A stretch of 35,652 nucleotides of DNA from Ignavibacteriales bacterium (GTDB lineage: Bacteria > Bacteroidota > Ignavibacteria > Ignavibacteriales > Melioribacteraceae), in NCBI GenBank assembly GCA_007280825.1, contig QYQI01000135.1, positions 1 to 35,652 of the forward strand, given 5' to 3'. The position numbers were made by a program, and so were the translations under genes. Position 1 is the first letter of the stretch. Every line of letters starts with the position of its first letter. Shown in pieces: positions 1 through 9,631 of the stretch. The notes below the pieces were generated by a model. That model worked only from the letters and a program-made list of their open reading frames with translations. It was not told where the DNA came from and did not search any database.

Positions 1-414
1 ATGAGAATGCGCTATTTGGGTTTTGCGGCTGGAGCTTTGTCTATGGGCGTTCGATTTTTAGGCGGAATGAAATGGCGAGAAGAAATTAGTTTTTCTCACA
101 CACAAAATACTATAACACTTATGAAGGCATTGGAAAAAGTTTGGGAAAGATATCCTGCCGGAAAAGAAAAACCACTTGCAGTTGGAGTAACTCTATTTAA
201 ATTGCTTGATGAAGATCAGAGCACGCCAATCTTTTTTGAAGATTATGACAAAATAAAATCTCTTAACAAAGCTGTTGACGGATTAAACAAAAAATACGGA
301 TTTACATCCGCATATTATGCAAGCTCACACTACGCAAGAAAATCCGCACCGATGAGAATAGCATTTACTCAAATACCAAACTTAGAAATAGAAGATGATG
401 AAAAAGATTTTTAA
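1..414 (+). CDS. Y-family DNA polymerase (DinB/ImuB-like), C-terminal little-finger region; 5' truncated by window edge
   Basis: The ORF is open at the window start. The protein has a FLGGMKWREEISFSHTQNT...LMKALEKVWERYP...VGVTLFKLLDEDQSTPIFF...LNKKYGFTSAYYASSH..RKSAPMRIAFTQIP pattern typical of Y-family polymerase C-termini. Confidence 0.75.
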   Translation: MRMRYLGFAAGALSMGVRFLGGMKWREEISFSHTQNTITLMKALEKVWERYPAGKEKPLAVGVTLFKLLDEDQSTPIFFEDYDKIKSLNKAVDGLNKKYGFTSAYYASSHYARKSAPMRIAFTQIPNLEIEDDEKDF

Positions 415-532
415 TCTAACTTCAACTTTATGCAATTTATTTGTATGTAATAATCGTAATAAAAATTGTTGAATTCACATCCCATTTAAGATAAATTCTA
501 ATCCAGTTTTAATAATTCCGATAGGAATCCGT

Positions 533-3500
533 ATGAAATCATATTTCAAAACAGCATTTCTTTTTTCCATTTCATTTTTAGCGTTGAATGAAATTTTCGC
601 CCAAGTAGATACATCATATATCAACGGGTTGGATTATCGCGGCATTGGTCCATACCGCGGAGGAAGATCATGTGCGGTGGTTGGTGTTCCGTCAAATCCA
701 AATTTATTTTACTTCGGAGGAACCGGCGGCGGAGTTTGGAAAAGTGAAAATGCCGGCACAACTTGGAAAAATATTTCAGACAAATTTTTTGGCGGCTCTA
801 TCGGTGCGGTTGCAGTTAGCACTTGGGATCCAAATGTAATTTATGTAGGAACAGGAGAAGAAACTGTCCGAGGAAACGTTTCTAGCGGAAATGGAATTTG
901 GAAAAGTGAGGATGCAGGTAAAACATGGAAACATATCGGACTTGAAGACTCACGTCATATTACAAGGATAGCAATAGATCCTAAAAATCCGGATCTAGTT
1001 TATGCATCATGTCTAGGACATCTATACGGACCGAACTCAATGCGCGGAATTTTTCGTTCGAAGGACGGAGGAAAAAATTGGGAAAAAGTTTTATTCGTAA
1101 ATGATGAAGTAGGTACAATTGATCTTAACATGGATCCTACAAATTCACGAATTCTTTTCACTTCAATGTGGAAAGTTAAACGGACACCATACAGTTTAGA
1201 AAGCGGTGGTGAAGGTTCAAGTTTGTGGAAATCAATTGACGGTGGAACAACATGGAAAAATATTTCTTCCAATAAAGGGTTACCAAAAGGAACACTCGGA
1301 ATTATCGGCGTCTCTGTTCCTAAGGCTGATCCGCGCAGGGTTTATGCAATCATTGAAGCAGAAGAAGGCGGAGTATTTCGTTCGGATGACGGAGGAGAGA
1401 ATTGGATAAAAATAAATGAAGATAGAAATCTTCGTCAGCGTGCGTGGTATTACAGTAGGATTTACGCTGATCCTAAAGACAAAGATAAAGTTTATGTTCT
1501 CAATGTCGGTTTTTGGAGATCGAAGGATGGCGGAAAAAGTTTTGAAGAAATAGGAACTCCACACGGTGATCACCATGATTTGTGGATCAATCCGGAAAAT
1601 CCGGACGCAATGATAATTGGCGATGACGGCGGCGCACAAGTTACTGTGGATGGTGCAAAAAGCTGGAGTTCAATGAATAATCAACCAACAGCTCAGTTTT
1701 ATAGAGTTACAACAGATAATAATTTTCCTTATAGAATTTATGGTGCACAACAGGATAACAGTACAGTTAGAATTTTTCATCGCACTGAAGGAGGAAGCAT
1801 AGGCGAGCGCGATTGGGAAACAACTGCGGGATTTGAGAGCGGATGGATTGCAGTTGATCCGAAAGATAACGACATAGTTTACGGCGGTAATTATGCCGGA
1901 CTAATCGGTATGATAAATCACCGTACAAAAGAGAATCGTACAGTTGATGTTTGGCCAAATTCACCGATCGGTCATGGCGCGAAAGAGTGGAAATATCGTT
2001 TCCAATGGAATTTTCCTTTGCTCTTTTCAAAACACGATTCAAGCACATTATATGCTGCCGGAAATATTTTGTTTAAAACAACTAATGCAGGACAAACTTG
2101 GCAAGCGATCAGTGGTGACTTAACACGAAACGATACAACTAAACTTGGATCTTCAGGCGGACCAATCACAAAAGATAACACGGGAGTTGAATACTATTGT
2201 ACAATTTTTACTCTTGCTGAAAGTTCAATCAAACCTGGGATCATTTGGACGGGTTCGGATGACGGTTTAATATATGTTACGGCTGATGGCGGAAAAAATT
2301 GGAAGAATGTTACACCTCCGATAAATTTATTACCGGAATGGGCGCAGATCAACAGCATTGAAGCTAATCCTTTTGTTGAAGGCGGTCTTTACGTTGCTGC
2401 AACAAGATATAAATCCGATGATTACAAACCTTATTTACTTAAGACAACCGACTTTGGAAAAACTTGGAAGAAAATAGTAAACGGAATTGCTGAAAAACAT
2501 TTTACCCGTGTAGTACGTGCAGACAATAAACGCCAAGGACTGCTTTTTGCGGGAACGGAAGAAGGAATGTATATCTCTTTCAATGATGGTGAAAACTGGC
2601 AGACGTATCAACAAAATCTTCCGATCGTTCCAATCACCGATCTAACAATTAAGAATGAAGACTTAATCGTAGCTACACAGGGAAGATCATTTTGGATGAT
2701 TGATGATTTTTCTCCGTTAAGACAAATTAATTCCGATGTAACTAAGAATAATATTTGGTTTTACCCGCCGCGCGAAACTTTTAGAATCGGCGGCGGCGGA
2801 CGCGGAGATGGGACAACTAGCGGAATAAATTTACAGGGCGGAGTTATTCTAAATTATTTTTTTAAAGAAATGCCTGATAGTAACACAACTGAATTAAGTA
2901 TTTTAGATTCTAATGGAAAAGTAATCAGAACTTACAAACCAAAATCAAAAGAACGCGGTGAACGTCTTCCAATAAAAAAAGGATTGAATAGAATGATCTG
3001 GAACATGCGTTATCCTGATGCCGAAAGATTTGATGGAATGATATTGTGGAATGGCGGCGGTATGACAGGACCATTAGCTGTTACAGGGAATTACAAGGCA
3101 ATACTAAAGTACGGCAAAGACAGTTCAGTTGTTTCATTTACAATTGTAAAAGATCCTCGTTCCTCTTCTTCTGTCGGCGACATACAAGCTCAATTTGATT
3201 TTTTAATTTCTGTAAGAGATAAACTAAGTGAGACACACAACGCTATTAAACAAATACGTAATATCCGCAAGCAAATCAAAGATGTGGGAGATCGAATCAA
3301 AGATCAAAAAAATGTTGAAGTTGTGAAAAAGACTTCCGATGATATAAATAAAAAACTAACAGCTATCGAAGAAACTTTATATCAAACAAAAAACAAAAGT
3401 TCACAGGACCCGCTTAATTATCCAATCCGGTTGAACGACAAACTTTCTGCTCTTGGTGAATCTTTATCAAATGGGAATTATAAACCAACTGATCAAGCAG

Positions 3501-3652
3501 TGAAATTAAAAGAAGAATTTTTTATTAATATTGATGCTGAATTACTCAAACTGAAAGATGTTATTGAGAACGAAATTCCCAAGTTTAATAAACTTGTTGC
3601 CGAAGCAAATGTTCCTGCGGTGGTTTTGCAAAAAGAAGAAGAGAAAAAATAA
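533..3652 (+). CDS. Secreted BNR/Asp-box repeat (sortilin/VPS10-like, WD40/YVTN-type beta-propeller) protein
   Basis: N-terminal signal peptide (MKSYFKTAFLFSISFLALNEIFAQ). Many Asp-box motifs: SENAGTTWK, SEDAGKTWK, SKDGGKNWE, SIDGGTTWK, SDDGGENWI, SKDGGKSFE, TADGGKNWK, TDFGKTWK, FNDGENWQ. C-terminal helical region. Confidence 0.85.
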   Translation: MKSYFKTAFLFSISFLALNEIFAQVDTSYINGLDYRGIGPYRGGRSCAVVGVPSNPNLFYFGGTGGGVWKSENAGTTWKNISDKFFGGSIGAVAVSTWDPNVIYVGTGEETVRGNVSSGNGIWKSEDAGKTWKHIGLEDSRHITRIAIDPKNPDLVYASCLGHLYGPNSMRGIFRSKDGGKNWEKVLFVNDEVGTIDLNMDPTNSRILFTSMWKVKRTPYSLESGGEGSSLWKSIDGGTTWKNISSNKGLPKGTLGIIGVSVPKADPRRVYAIIEAEEGGVFRSDDGGENWIKINEDRNLRQRAWYYSRIYADPKDKDKVYVLNVGFWRSKDGGKSFEEIGTPHGDHHDLWINPENPDAMIIGDDGGAQVTVDGAKSWSSMNNQPTAQFYRVTTDNNFPYRIYGAQQDNSTVRIFHRTEGGSIGERDWETTAGFESGWIAVDPKDNDIVYGGNYAGLIGMINHRTKENRTVDVWPNSPIGHGAKEWKYRFQWNFPLLFSKHDSSTLYAAGNILFKTTNAGQTWQAISGDLTRNDTTKLGSSGGPITKDNTGVEYYCTIFTLAESSIKPGIIWTGSDDGLIYVTADGGKNWKNVTPPINLLPEWAQINSIEANPFVEGGLYVAATRYKSDDYKPYLLKTTDFGKTWKKIVNGIAEKHFTRVVRADNKRQGLLFAGTEEGMYISFNDGENWQTYQQNLPIVPITDLTIKNEDLIVATQGRSFWMIDDFSPLRQINSDVTKNNIWFYPPRETFRIGGGGRGDGTTSGINLQGGVILNYFFKEMPDSNTTELSILDSNGKVIRTYKPKSKERGERLPIKKGLNRMIWNMRYPDAERFDGMILWNGGGMTGPLAVTGNYKAILKYGKDSSVVSFTIVKDPRSSSSVGDIQAQFDFLISVRDKLSETHNAIKQIRNIRKQIKDVGDRIKDQKNVEVVKKTSDDINKKLTAIEETLYQTKNKSSQDPLNYPIRLNDKLSALGESLSNGNYKPTDQAVKLKEEFFINIDAELLKLKDVIENEIPKFNKLVAEANVPAVVLQKEEEKK

Positions 3653-3681
3653 TTTTATAAAACTTAAGAGCGGAAGTCAAC

Positions 3682-4539
3682 ATGATAAACAAAAACCGGT
3701 TTATTTTAATATCTGCTATTTTGTTTTTGCTCGGAATCAATTCCAGCATTACGCCGCAGAGTCAAAATGTTCTTTCAAAAGACGGAGTGAAAATCGTTTA
3801 CAAGGTCTTTGGCGAAGGCGAACCATCATTGGTATTTATTCATGGCTGGAGCTGCAATAAATCATATTGGGACGAGCAGGTAAAAACATTTTCGCCTAAA
3901 TATAAAGTTGTTACAATTGATCTCGCCGGTCATGGTGAATCTGGACAGAACAGAAAAGATTTCACACCAAAATCTTTCAGTGCCGATATAGCTGCGGTTG
4001 TGAATAAATTAAATCTTAAAAAAGTAATTATGATAGGACATTCAATGGGCGGAGCGGATATTATTGAAGCAGCAGCACTACTTAAAGGAAGAGTTATTGG
4101 TTTAATTGGGGCAGATACTTTTCAAGATCTTACACAAACAATGTCGAAAGAACAGGCGGAACAATTTTTGAAACCATTCCGCGAAAATTTTACTCAAGCC
4201 GCAAGCGGATTTGTTAAATCAATGTTTGCAGCTACGTCGGATACAATATTGGTAAAAAAAGTAGTGAAGGATATTTCTTCAGCTTCTCCGGAGATTGCTA
4301 TAAATACTTTATTAAATATATTTACATATAACGCAGTCCCATCGTTAAAAAAAATAAATCTTCCCATTATTTCAATTAATAATGACCGGTATGTAATTCA
4401 GGTCAAAGAGAACAGCAAGTATGTAAAATCTTTTAAAGTAAAAATTATGAAAGGTATTGGTCATTTTATTATGCTGGAGGACCCGACAAAATTTAATCAG
4501 CTTCTTCAAGAATCAATTGATGAATTAACAAAACAATAA
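3682..4539 (+). CDS. Alpha/beta hydrolase, secreted
   Basis: Signal peptide, HGWSCNKSYW oxyanion region, GHSMGG nucleophile elbow, late GIGHFIMLEDP catalytic His context. Confidence 0.85.
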   Translation: MINKNRFILISAILFLLGINSSITPQSQNVLSKDGVKIVYKVFGEGEPSLVFIHGWSCNKSYWDEQVKTFSPKYKVVTIDLAGHGESGQNRKDFTPKSFSADIAAVVNKLNLKKVIMIGHSMGGADIIEAAALLKGRVIGLIGADTFQDLTQTMSKEQAEQFLKPFRENFTQAASGFVKSMFAATSDTILVKKVVKDISSASPEIAINTLLNIFTYNAVPSLKKINLPIISINNDRYVIQVKENSKYVKSFKVKIMKGIGHFIMLEDPTKFNQLLQESIDELTKQ

Positions 4540-5442
4540 TCACGGAGATTTTTTTTCACTCCCAGTTCCCAGATCACGCTCTAAAATATTTGGTATTAAT
4601 ATAGATTGATGTCCTTTCGCGATTATTCGATTGTTATTTCTTTGTGCCGCGACAATTTTTATTGCGTTTAAGTATGCATCGTCGTCGCCCATTCCTTTAT
4701 CAATAAATTCACGTTCCTTAAGTTCACATAAAATGGAAAACTCGGTTTCTTCACAAGAAATATTTCCATCAATCCAAATCTCTTTTGTGGGGATAAACTT
4801 ATATGCAAGATCATTTCCGCTTAGACCGAAGTCGGGATAAATACCTCTCCGGACTGCCGCGCCATCAACTATCCAAATTGAAACGCCGTTTCGCACTTCA
4901 ATTTTTTGATGATAAATATTTTGAAGAATTATAGAATCCGGTAATTCAACAATTTGTTTAATTCCATCACAATCAGTCGGAGAAACTTTAGGAATTAATT
5001 TTTCATGTTCTTTGGCTATTTTGAAATCGTTCTTACGCATTCGTCTTTCAAGAGCAAGCGAACTATCGTGAGCATTCGAATAACTCATTCCTTGAGTTGC
5101 CATTAAATTCCGCTCGTGTAATTCGTGTGCTAATGTGTAACTGAATTCTTCTGCCGAAATAGCGTGATCAATCCAGATTTCATTTCTGGGAATAAATGGG
5201 TATCGTTCATTATTGCCGCCATATAAAAACTCTGGATAAATTTCTCTGCGAATAATCAGACCATCAACAATCCAGATTTTTTTATTTTCCTTTTCACCGC
5301 AAGGAACACGGTAAATCCCAGTAACATATTTCGGTTTACTCTGCTGTTTTGTTGAATCAATTTTGAGAGATGCGGTTAATATATTTGCACATAAGAAAAT
5401 GCTTGTGATCGAAAGAAATATTATGAAGGATTTCCTATTCAT
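4540..5442 (-). CDS. Secreted hypothetical protein with two tandem homologous domains (IWIVDG..RR.IYP.F..gGN...y.FIP..EIWID); domain 1 carries HELHER
   Basis: Signal peptide MNRKSFIIFLSITSIFLCANILTAS. Two alignable ~95-aa copies are visible by eye. Confidence 0.7.
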   Translation of the reverse strand: MNRKSFIIFLSITSIFLCANILTASLKIDSTKQQSKPKYVTGIYRVPCGEKENKKIWIVDGLIIRREIYPEFLYGGNNERYPFIPRNEIWIDHAISAEEFSYTLAHELHERNLMATQGMSYSNAHDSSLALERRMRKNDFKIAKEHEKLIPKVSPTDCDGIKQIVELPDSIILQNIYHQKIEVRNGVSIWIVDGAAVRRGIYPDFGLSGNDLAYKFIPTKEIWIDGNISCEETEFSILCELKEREFIDKGMGDDDAYLNAIKIVAAQRNNNRIIAKGHQSILIPNILERDLGTGSEKKSP

Positions 5443-5586
5443 CTTTTAACTTTAAAATTATTAATCTTAGTCGAAAATAATAAAAAAGTTATTACCGTTT
5501 TTATTCTTTCTGGAATTATTTAGTTTCGATATGAACAATAAAAAAGTGCAGGATAAATTAACCGTTTTTATCTCGGGAGATAAACC

Positions 5587-7986
5587 ATGAGATCAAGAAT
5601 ATTTTTCTTATTAGTGATCGTTACCTCAACTATAACAGCACAAACGAAAAAAGATTATCCAATTCAACCGGTTCCATTTACTCAAGTAAAAGTGGAAAAA
5701 GGATTCTGGTTCGACCGGATGGAAACTAACCGAACAGTAACAATTCCTTATGCGCTTAAACTGTGTGAAGAAACCGGGAGAATAAAAAATTTTGCAATTG
5801 CAGGAGGATTAGAAAAGGGTGACTTCTGCAGCAAATATTATTTTGATGATTCCGATGTCTATAAAGTAATTGAAGGTGCATCATATGCGCTAATGTTAAA
5901 ACCGGATAAGGAATTAGAAAAACAGCTTGATAAAATTATTTCGCTAATTTCTTCAGCTCAAGAAAAAGACGGTTACCTTTATACAGCGCGTACAATGGGT
6001 ACTCACAAATTTGAAAGAGTAATAGGTCCCTCACGCTGGTTGAATGAAGAAGGAAGCCACGAACTTTATAATGTCGGTCATCTTTATGAAGCGGCGGTTG
6101 CTCACTTTATGGCGACAAAGAAAAAAACACTTTTAAATGTTGCACTCAAAAATGCAAATCTTGTTTGTAATGTTTTTGGTCCGGGTAAAATTAGTCTGCC
6201 TTCCGGACATCAGGAAATAGAAATTGGTTTAGTAAAACTTTATAGAGTGACAGGAAAAGAAAAATATTTAAAGCTTGCAAAGTTCTTACTGGATATGCGC
6301 GGGGATTATGTTAACGGAAGAAAATCTTGGGGCGAATATAATCAAGATCATAAACCGGTAATTGAACAAGATGAGGCAGTTGGTCATGCAGTCCGTGCCG
6401 GATATATGTACTCAGGAATGGCGGATGTTGCTGCGCTAACCGGAGACAAAGATTATTTGAAAGCACTTGATAAAATTTGGAATAATGTAGCCGGGAAAAA
6501 ATTATATCTAACCGGCGGAGTTGGTGCAACAGGCTCATGGGAAGGATTTGGTAAGAATTATGATCTTCCAAATGCAAGCGCTTACAATGAAACTTGTGCC
6601 TCGATCGCAAATGTGTTTTGGAATCACCGGATGTTTCTTCTAAGCGGAGAAGCAAAATATCTTGACGTAATGGAACGGACTTTATACAACGCGCTTCTTT
6701 CCGGTATATCAATGAAAGGGAATTCATTTTTCTATCCTAACCCGCTTGAATCTTTCGGCACACACGAACGTGCGGCGTGGTTTGATTGTGCATGCTGTCC
6801 TACAAATGTAACACGTTTCATTTCTTCTGTAGCTAATTATATGTATGCAGTAAAAGGTAATGAGTTGTTCGTAAATCTCTTTACAAATAACGAAACAGAA
6901 ATTAAACTCAATAATGGGAAGGTCAATCTGAAGCAAAGAACAAATTATCCATGGGACGGAAAAATTATGATTGTTGTTTCTCCCAATCTAAAAGAAGAAA
7001 AATTTTCACTTAACATCCGAATCCCCGGCTGGTCTCAAAACGAAGCGATAGCAAGCGACCTTTATAAATTTATAGATCAACCAAAAGAAAAGATTAAGCT
7101 GGCTGTAAACGAAAAACCTATAGTGCTAAAAATTGAGAATGGATTTGCAGTAATAAATAGAAATTGGAAAGCCGGCGATATGATTGAATTAGAACTTCCG
7201 ATGGAAATTAAAAGAGTTGCAGCAAATGAAAATGTTGAAGCAGATAAAGGAAGAGTTGCACTTCAACGAGGACCGATTGTTTATGCCGCAGAATGGGTTG
7301 ATAATAAAGATGGTTATGTTCGCAATATTTTGTTGAATGATAATTCAAGATTAACCGCGGAGTATAAACCGGAATTATTAAACGGTGTGGAAGTTATCAA
7401 AGGAAATGTTTTAGGTTATAGATTAGCCGATGACAAAAAAAACTTGAAGCAATCTGAACAAGAATTCATTGCAATACCTTATTACTCATGGGCACACAGA
7501 GGTAAAGGTGAAATGAGTGTTTGGCTTGCAAGTGATGAATCAACCGTCCGACCTTTATTGGGACCGACTATTTTAACAAATGCAAAGTTGACTGTTTCTC
7601 ACGGAAAAAATTTACAAGCAATGATAGATCAATTAGAACCAAAAAGTTCGATTGATGAATCACTTCCATATTTCCATTGGTGGCCTAGTAAAGGAGAAAA
7701 GGAATTTGTGCAGCTCGATTTTACAAAACCGGAAGAAATTTCAGAAGTTTTTATTTACTGGTTTGATGATACCGGAATTGGCGAATGCAAAGTTCCAACA
7801 ACATGGAAAATTTTATATAAAGAAGGTGAAAAATGGCCTGCGGTTTATACAACGGATAAATATGGTGTTGAAAAAGATAAATACAACAGCGTTATTTTTG
7901 AAACGGTAAGAACTCAGTCCATCAAAATTGAAATCCAATCTCAAAAAGATTTTGCCGGCGGAATTCACGAGATAAAAACGAAATGA
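5587..7986 (+). CDS. Glycoside hydrolase family 127 / DUF1680 (beta-L-arabinofuranosidase-like), secreted, with C-terminal F5/8C-like domain
   Basis: Signal peptide. YNETCASIA and WFDCACCPTN motifs match the Glu/Cys and CC zinc-cysteine active-site context of GH127. The C-terminal ~130 aa look like a galactose-binding fold (FVQLDFTKPEEISEVFIYW...). Confidence 0.88.
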   Translation: MRSRIFFLLVIVTSTITAQTKKDYPIQPVPFTQVKVEKGFWFDRMETNRTVTIPYALKLCEETGRIKNFAIAGGLEKGDFCSKYYFDDSDVYKVIEGASYALMLKPDKELEKQLDKIISLISSAQEKDGYLYTARTMGTHKFERVIGPSRWLNEEGSHELYNVGHLYEAAVAHFMATKKKTLLNVALKNANLVCNVFGPGKISLPSGHQEIEIGLVKLYRVTGKEKYLKLAKFLLDMRGDYVNGRKSWGEYNQDHKPVIEQDEAVGHAVRAGYMYSGMADVAALTGDKDYLKALDKIWNNVAGKKLYLTGGVGATGSWEGFGKNYDLPNASAYNETCASIANVFWNHRMFLLSGEAKYLDVMERTLYNALLSGISMKGNSFFYPNPLESFGTHERAAWFDCACCPTNVTRFISSVANYMYAVKGNELFVNLFTNNETEIKLNNGKVNLKQRTNYPWDGKIMIVVSPNLKEEKFSLNIRIPGWSQNEAIASDLYKFIDQPKEKIKLAVNEKPIVLKIENGFAVINRNWKAGDMIELELPMEIKRVAANENVEADKGRVALQRGPIVYAAEWVDNKDGYVRNILLNDNSRLTAEYKPELLNGVEVIKGNVLGYRLADDKKNLKQSEQEFIAIPYYSWAHRGKGEMSVWLASDESTVRPLLGPTILTNAKLTVSHGKNLQAMIDQLEPKSSIDESLPYFHWWPSKGEKEFVQLDFTKPEEISEVFIYWFDDTGIGECKVPTTWKILYKEGEKWPAVYTTDKYGVEKDKYNSVIFETVRTQSIKIEIQSQKDFAGGIHEIKTK

Positions 7987-8117
7987 CATCTGAGATATTA
8001 TTCCTAATTTTTTAATCTGACTGAACAAAAAGGGATTTTAAGTTTATTGAATACAAACGAATAAAATTTATTAAAAAGATTGAACAAAATTCATTAGCAG
8101 TTAACTCGGTACTACGA

Positions 8118-8810
8118 CTAATTCTCTTTCTTATGTTTCTCAAGTTTCTTTTTGTGAGCAATAATTTCTGCGTTAATATAAAAGATTAAATCTTCTGCAA
8201 TATTTGTAGCGTGATCAGCCAATCTTTCAATATGTCTTGATAGCACAACAAGATGTGCACACGGTTCAATTACTTCCGGACTAGTTTGCATCTTTGCGAC
8301 CAGAAATTTAAATATGCTTTTATTCAATTTATCAACAGCGTCTTCATCATGTAAAACCTTTCCCGCTTGCTCAATATTTTGATTGACAAAAGAATCAATT
8401 GCATATTTAACCATTTCACGAGCCCGCTTGCCCATATCTAAAATTTGTGATTCAATTATCAGCGTGTGATACTCGCTTGTTTTTTTAACGCGCTGAGCAA
8501 TATTAACAGCTATGTCTCCGCATCTTTCTAATTGGTTATTGATCAGAAGTGCTGACATAATAAATCTTAGATCGCTTGCAACAGGCTGAAATAATGCGAG
8601 AATATTTTCGCACTGAGTTAGAATAAGATTATCGTAAGCATCTATTTCCATATCCTTTGCTTTTATTCCACGGCAAAGTTCAGTATCTCCTGTCTCCAAA
8701 GCTTTATAAGCCCTTTCAACCTGTTCATCAACGAGTGATGCCATTTTAATAAGATTTGTTTTCAAACCTTCAACTTCTTTTGTAAAATGTTCTTGCATAG
8801 AGATATTCAA
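8118..8810 (-). CDS. phoU: Phosphate signalling protein PhoU
   Basis: Full-length PhoU pattern: HFTKEVEGLKTNLIKMASLVDEQVERAYKAL, DNLILTQCENILALFQPVASDLRFIMSALLINNQLERCGDIAVNIAQR, SRHIERLADHATNIAEDLIFYI. Confidence 0.95.
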   Translation of the reverse strand: MNISMQEHFTKEVEGLKTNLIKMASLVDEQVERAYKALETGDTELCRGIKAKDMEIDAYDNLILTQCENILALFQPVASDLRFIMSALLINNQLERCGDIAVNIAQRVKKTSEYHTLIIESQILDMGKRAREMVKYAIDSFVNQNIEQAGKVLHDEDAVDKLNKSIFKFLVAKMQTSPEVIEPCAHLVVLSRHIERLADHATNIAEDLIFYINAEIIAHKKKLEKHKKEN

Positions 8811-9002
8811 ATAAATTGTTTAGTTCAAAATACATATTAAATTAAGCGATAGTTTTTAATAATTCCAAATACTTATTAGCAAACAAATTATCAGCAACAA
8901 AGCATTTTATTCTCACTGTAAGTGAAATAATTTATTAATTTAACATTAACAAAATCCTGTACTTTCCCAATCAATTAATAATAGAAAAAAGGAAATATTA
9001 AA

Positions 9003-9629
9003 ATGGGTTTTAATCTTTTACCAAAAGAGTATGAATTCTTCGATATGTTCGACAGTTTGGCAGCACATTGTGTAACTGCCTCGAAGCAATTTCAAGAGAA
9101 CATGAGTAAATCTGTTTTTAGCGATGAAGATGTAAAAAAGATTAAAGAGATTGAGCGAACAGCAGACAGCATTGTGTTTAACATTGTGGAGAAATTAAAC
9201 AAAACCTTTATTACCCCGATCGACAGAGAAGACATTCACGAACTTGCTCACGAACTAGACAGCGTGATTGATTACATTCTGAAAGTTTCCAACCACATGA
9301 AAGTTTATAAGATCACAGATATTAATCCAAGATTTAGAGAAGAAGTAAAACTAATTGATAGATCTGTCGAAGCACTATCGAAAGCTGTAAATGGATTACG
9401 TAATACAAAAGATGCAAAAAAAATTATGCGGTACTGCAACGAAGTAAATTTAATTGAAGACGAAGGTGATCAACTTAAGAATGATGTTATGGCTGAGTTG
9501 TTTGGCGGCGAGACGGATGCAATTTACATTATGAAATGGAAAGACATTTTTCAAACCTCGGAAAAAGTTTTGGATCAGTGCGACGATGTTTCCAAAATAG
9601 TTGAATCCATTTTAGTGAAACAGGCTTAA
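9003..9629 (+). CDS. DUF47 (PhoU-like) Pit accessory protein
   Basis: FFDMFDSLAAHCVTASKQF...IKEIERTADSIVFNIVEKLNKTFITPIDREDIHELAHELDSVIDYI. Lies immediately 5' of pit. Confidence 0.92.
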   Translation: MGFNLLPKEYEFFDMFDSLAAHCVTASKQFQENMSKSVFSDEDVKKIKEIERTADSIVFNIVEKLNKTFITPIDREDIHELAHELDSVIDYILKVSNHMKVYKITDINPRFREEVKLIDRSVEALSKAVNGLRNTKDAKKIMRYCNEVNLIEDEGDQLKNDVMAELFGGETDAIYIMKWKDIFQTSEKVLDQCDDVSKIVESILVKQA

Positions 9630-9631
9630 GC

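Noticed and set aside
645-1409. Plus-strand alternate-frame ORFs 645-839 and 1206-1409
   Set aside because: They lie wholly inside the 1039-aa BNR gene in another frame.
1000-2181. Minus-strand ORFs opposite the BNR protein (1000-1272, 1280-1639, 1767-2048, 1972-2181)
   Set aside because: Shadow ORFs inside a clearly coding plus-strand gene; no domain-like sequence.
710-2650. Repeated GGxGGxxW-type DNA in the BNR gene as a possible tandem DNA repeat
   Set aside because: The periodicity is protein-level Asp-box repeats with diverged DNA, not a DNA repeat array.
6311-6936. Minus-strand ORFs 6311-6727 and 6724-6936
   Set aside because: Antisense to the GH127 active-site region, which is strongly conserved coding sequence.
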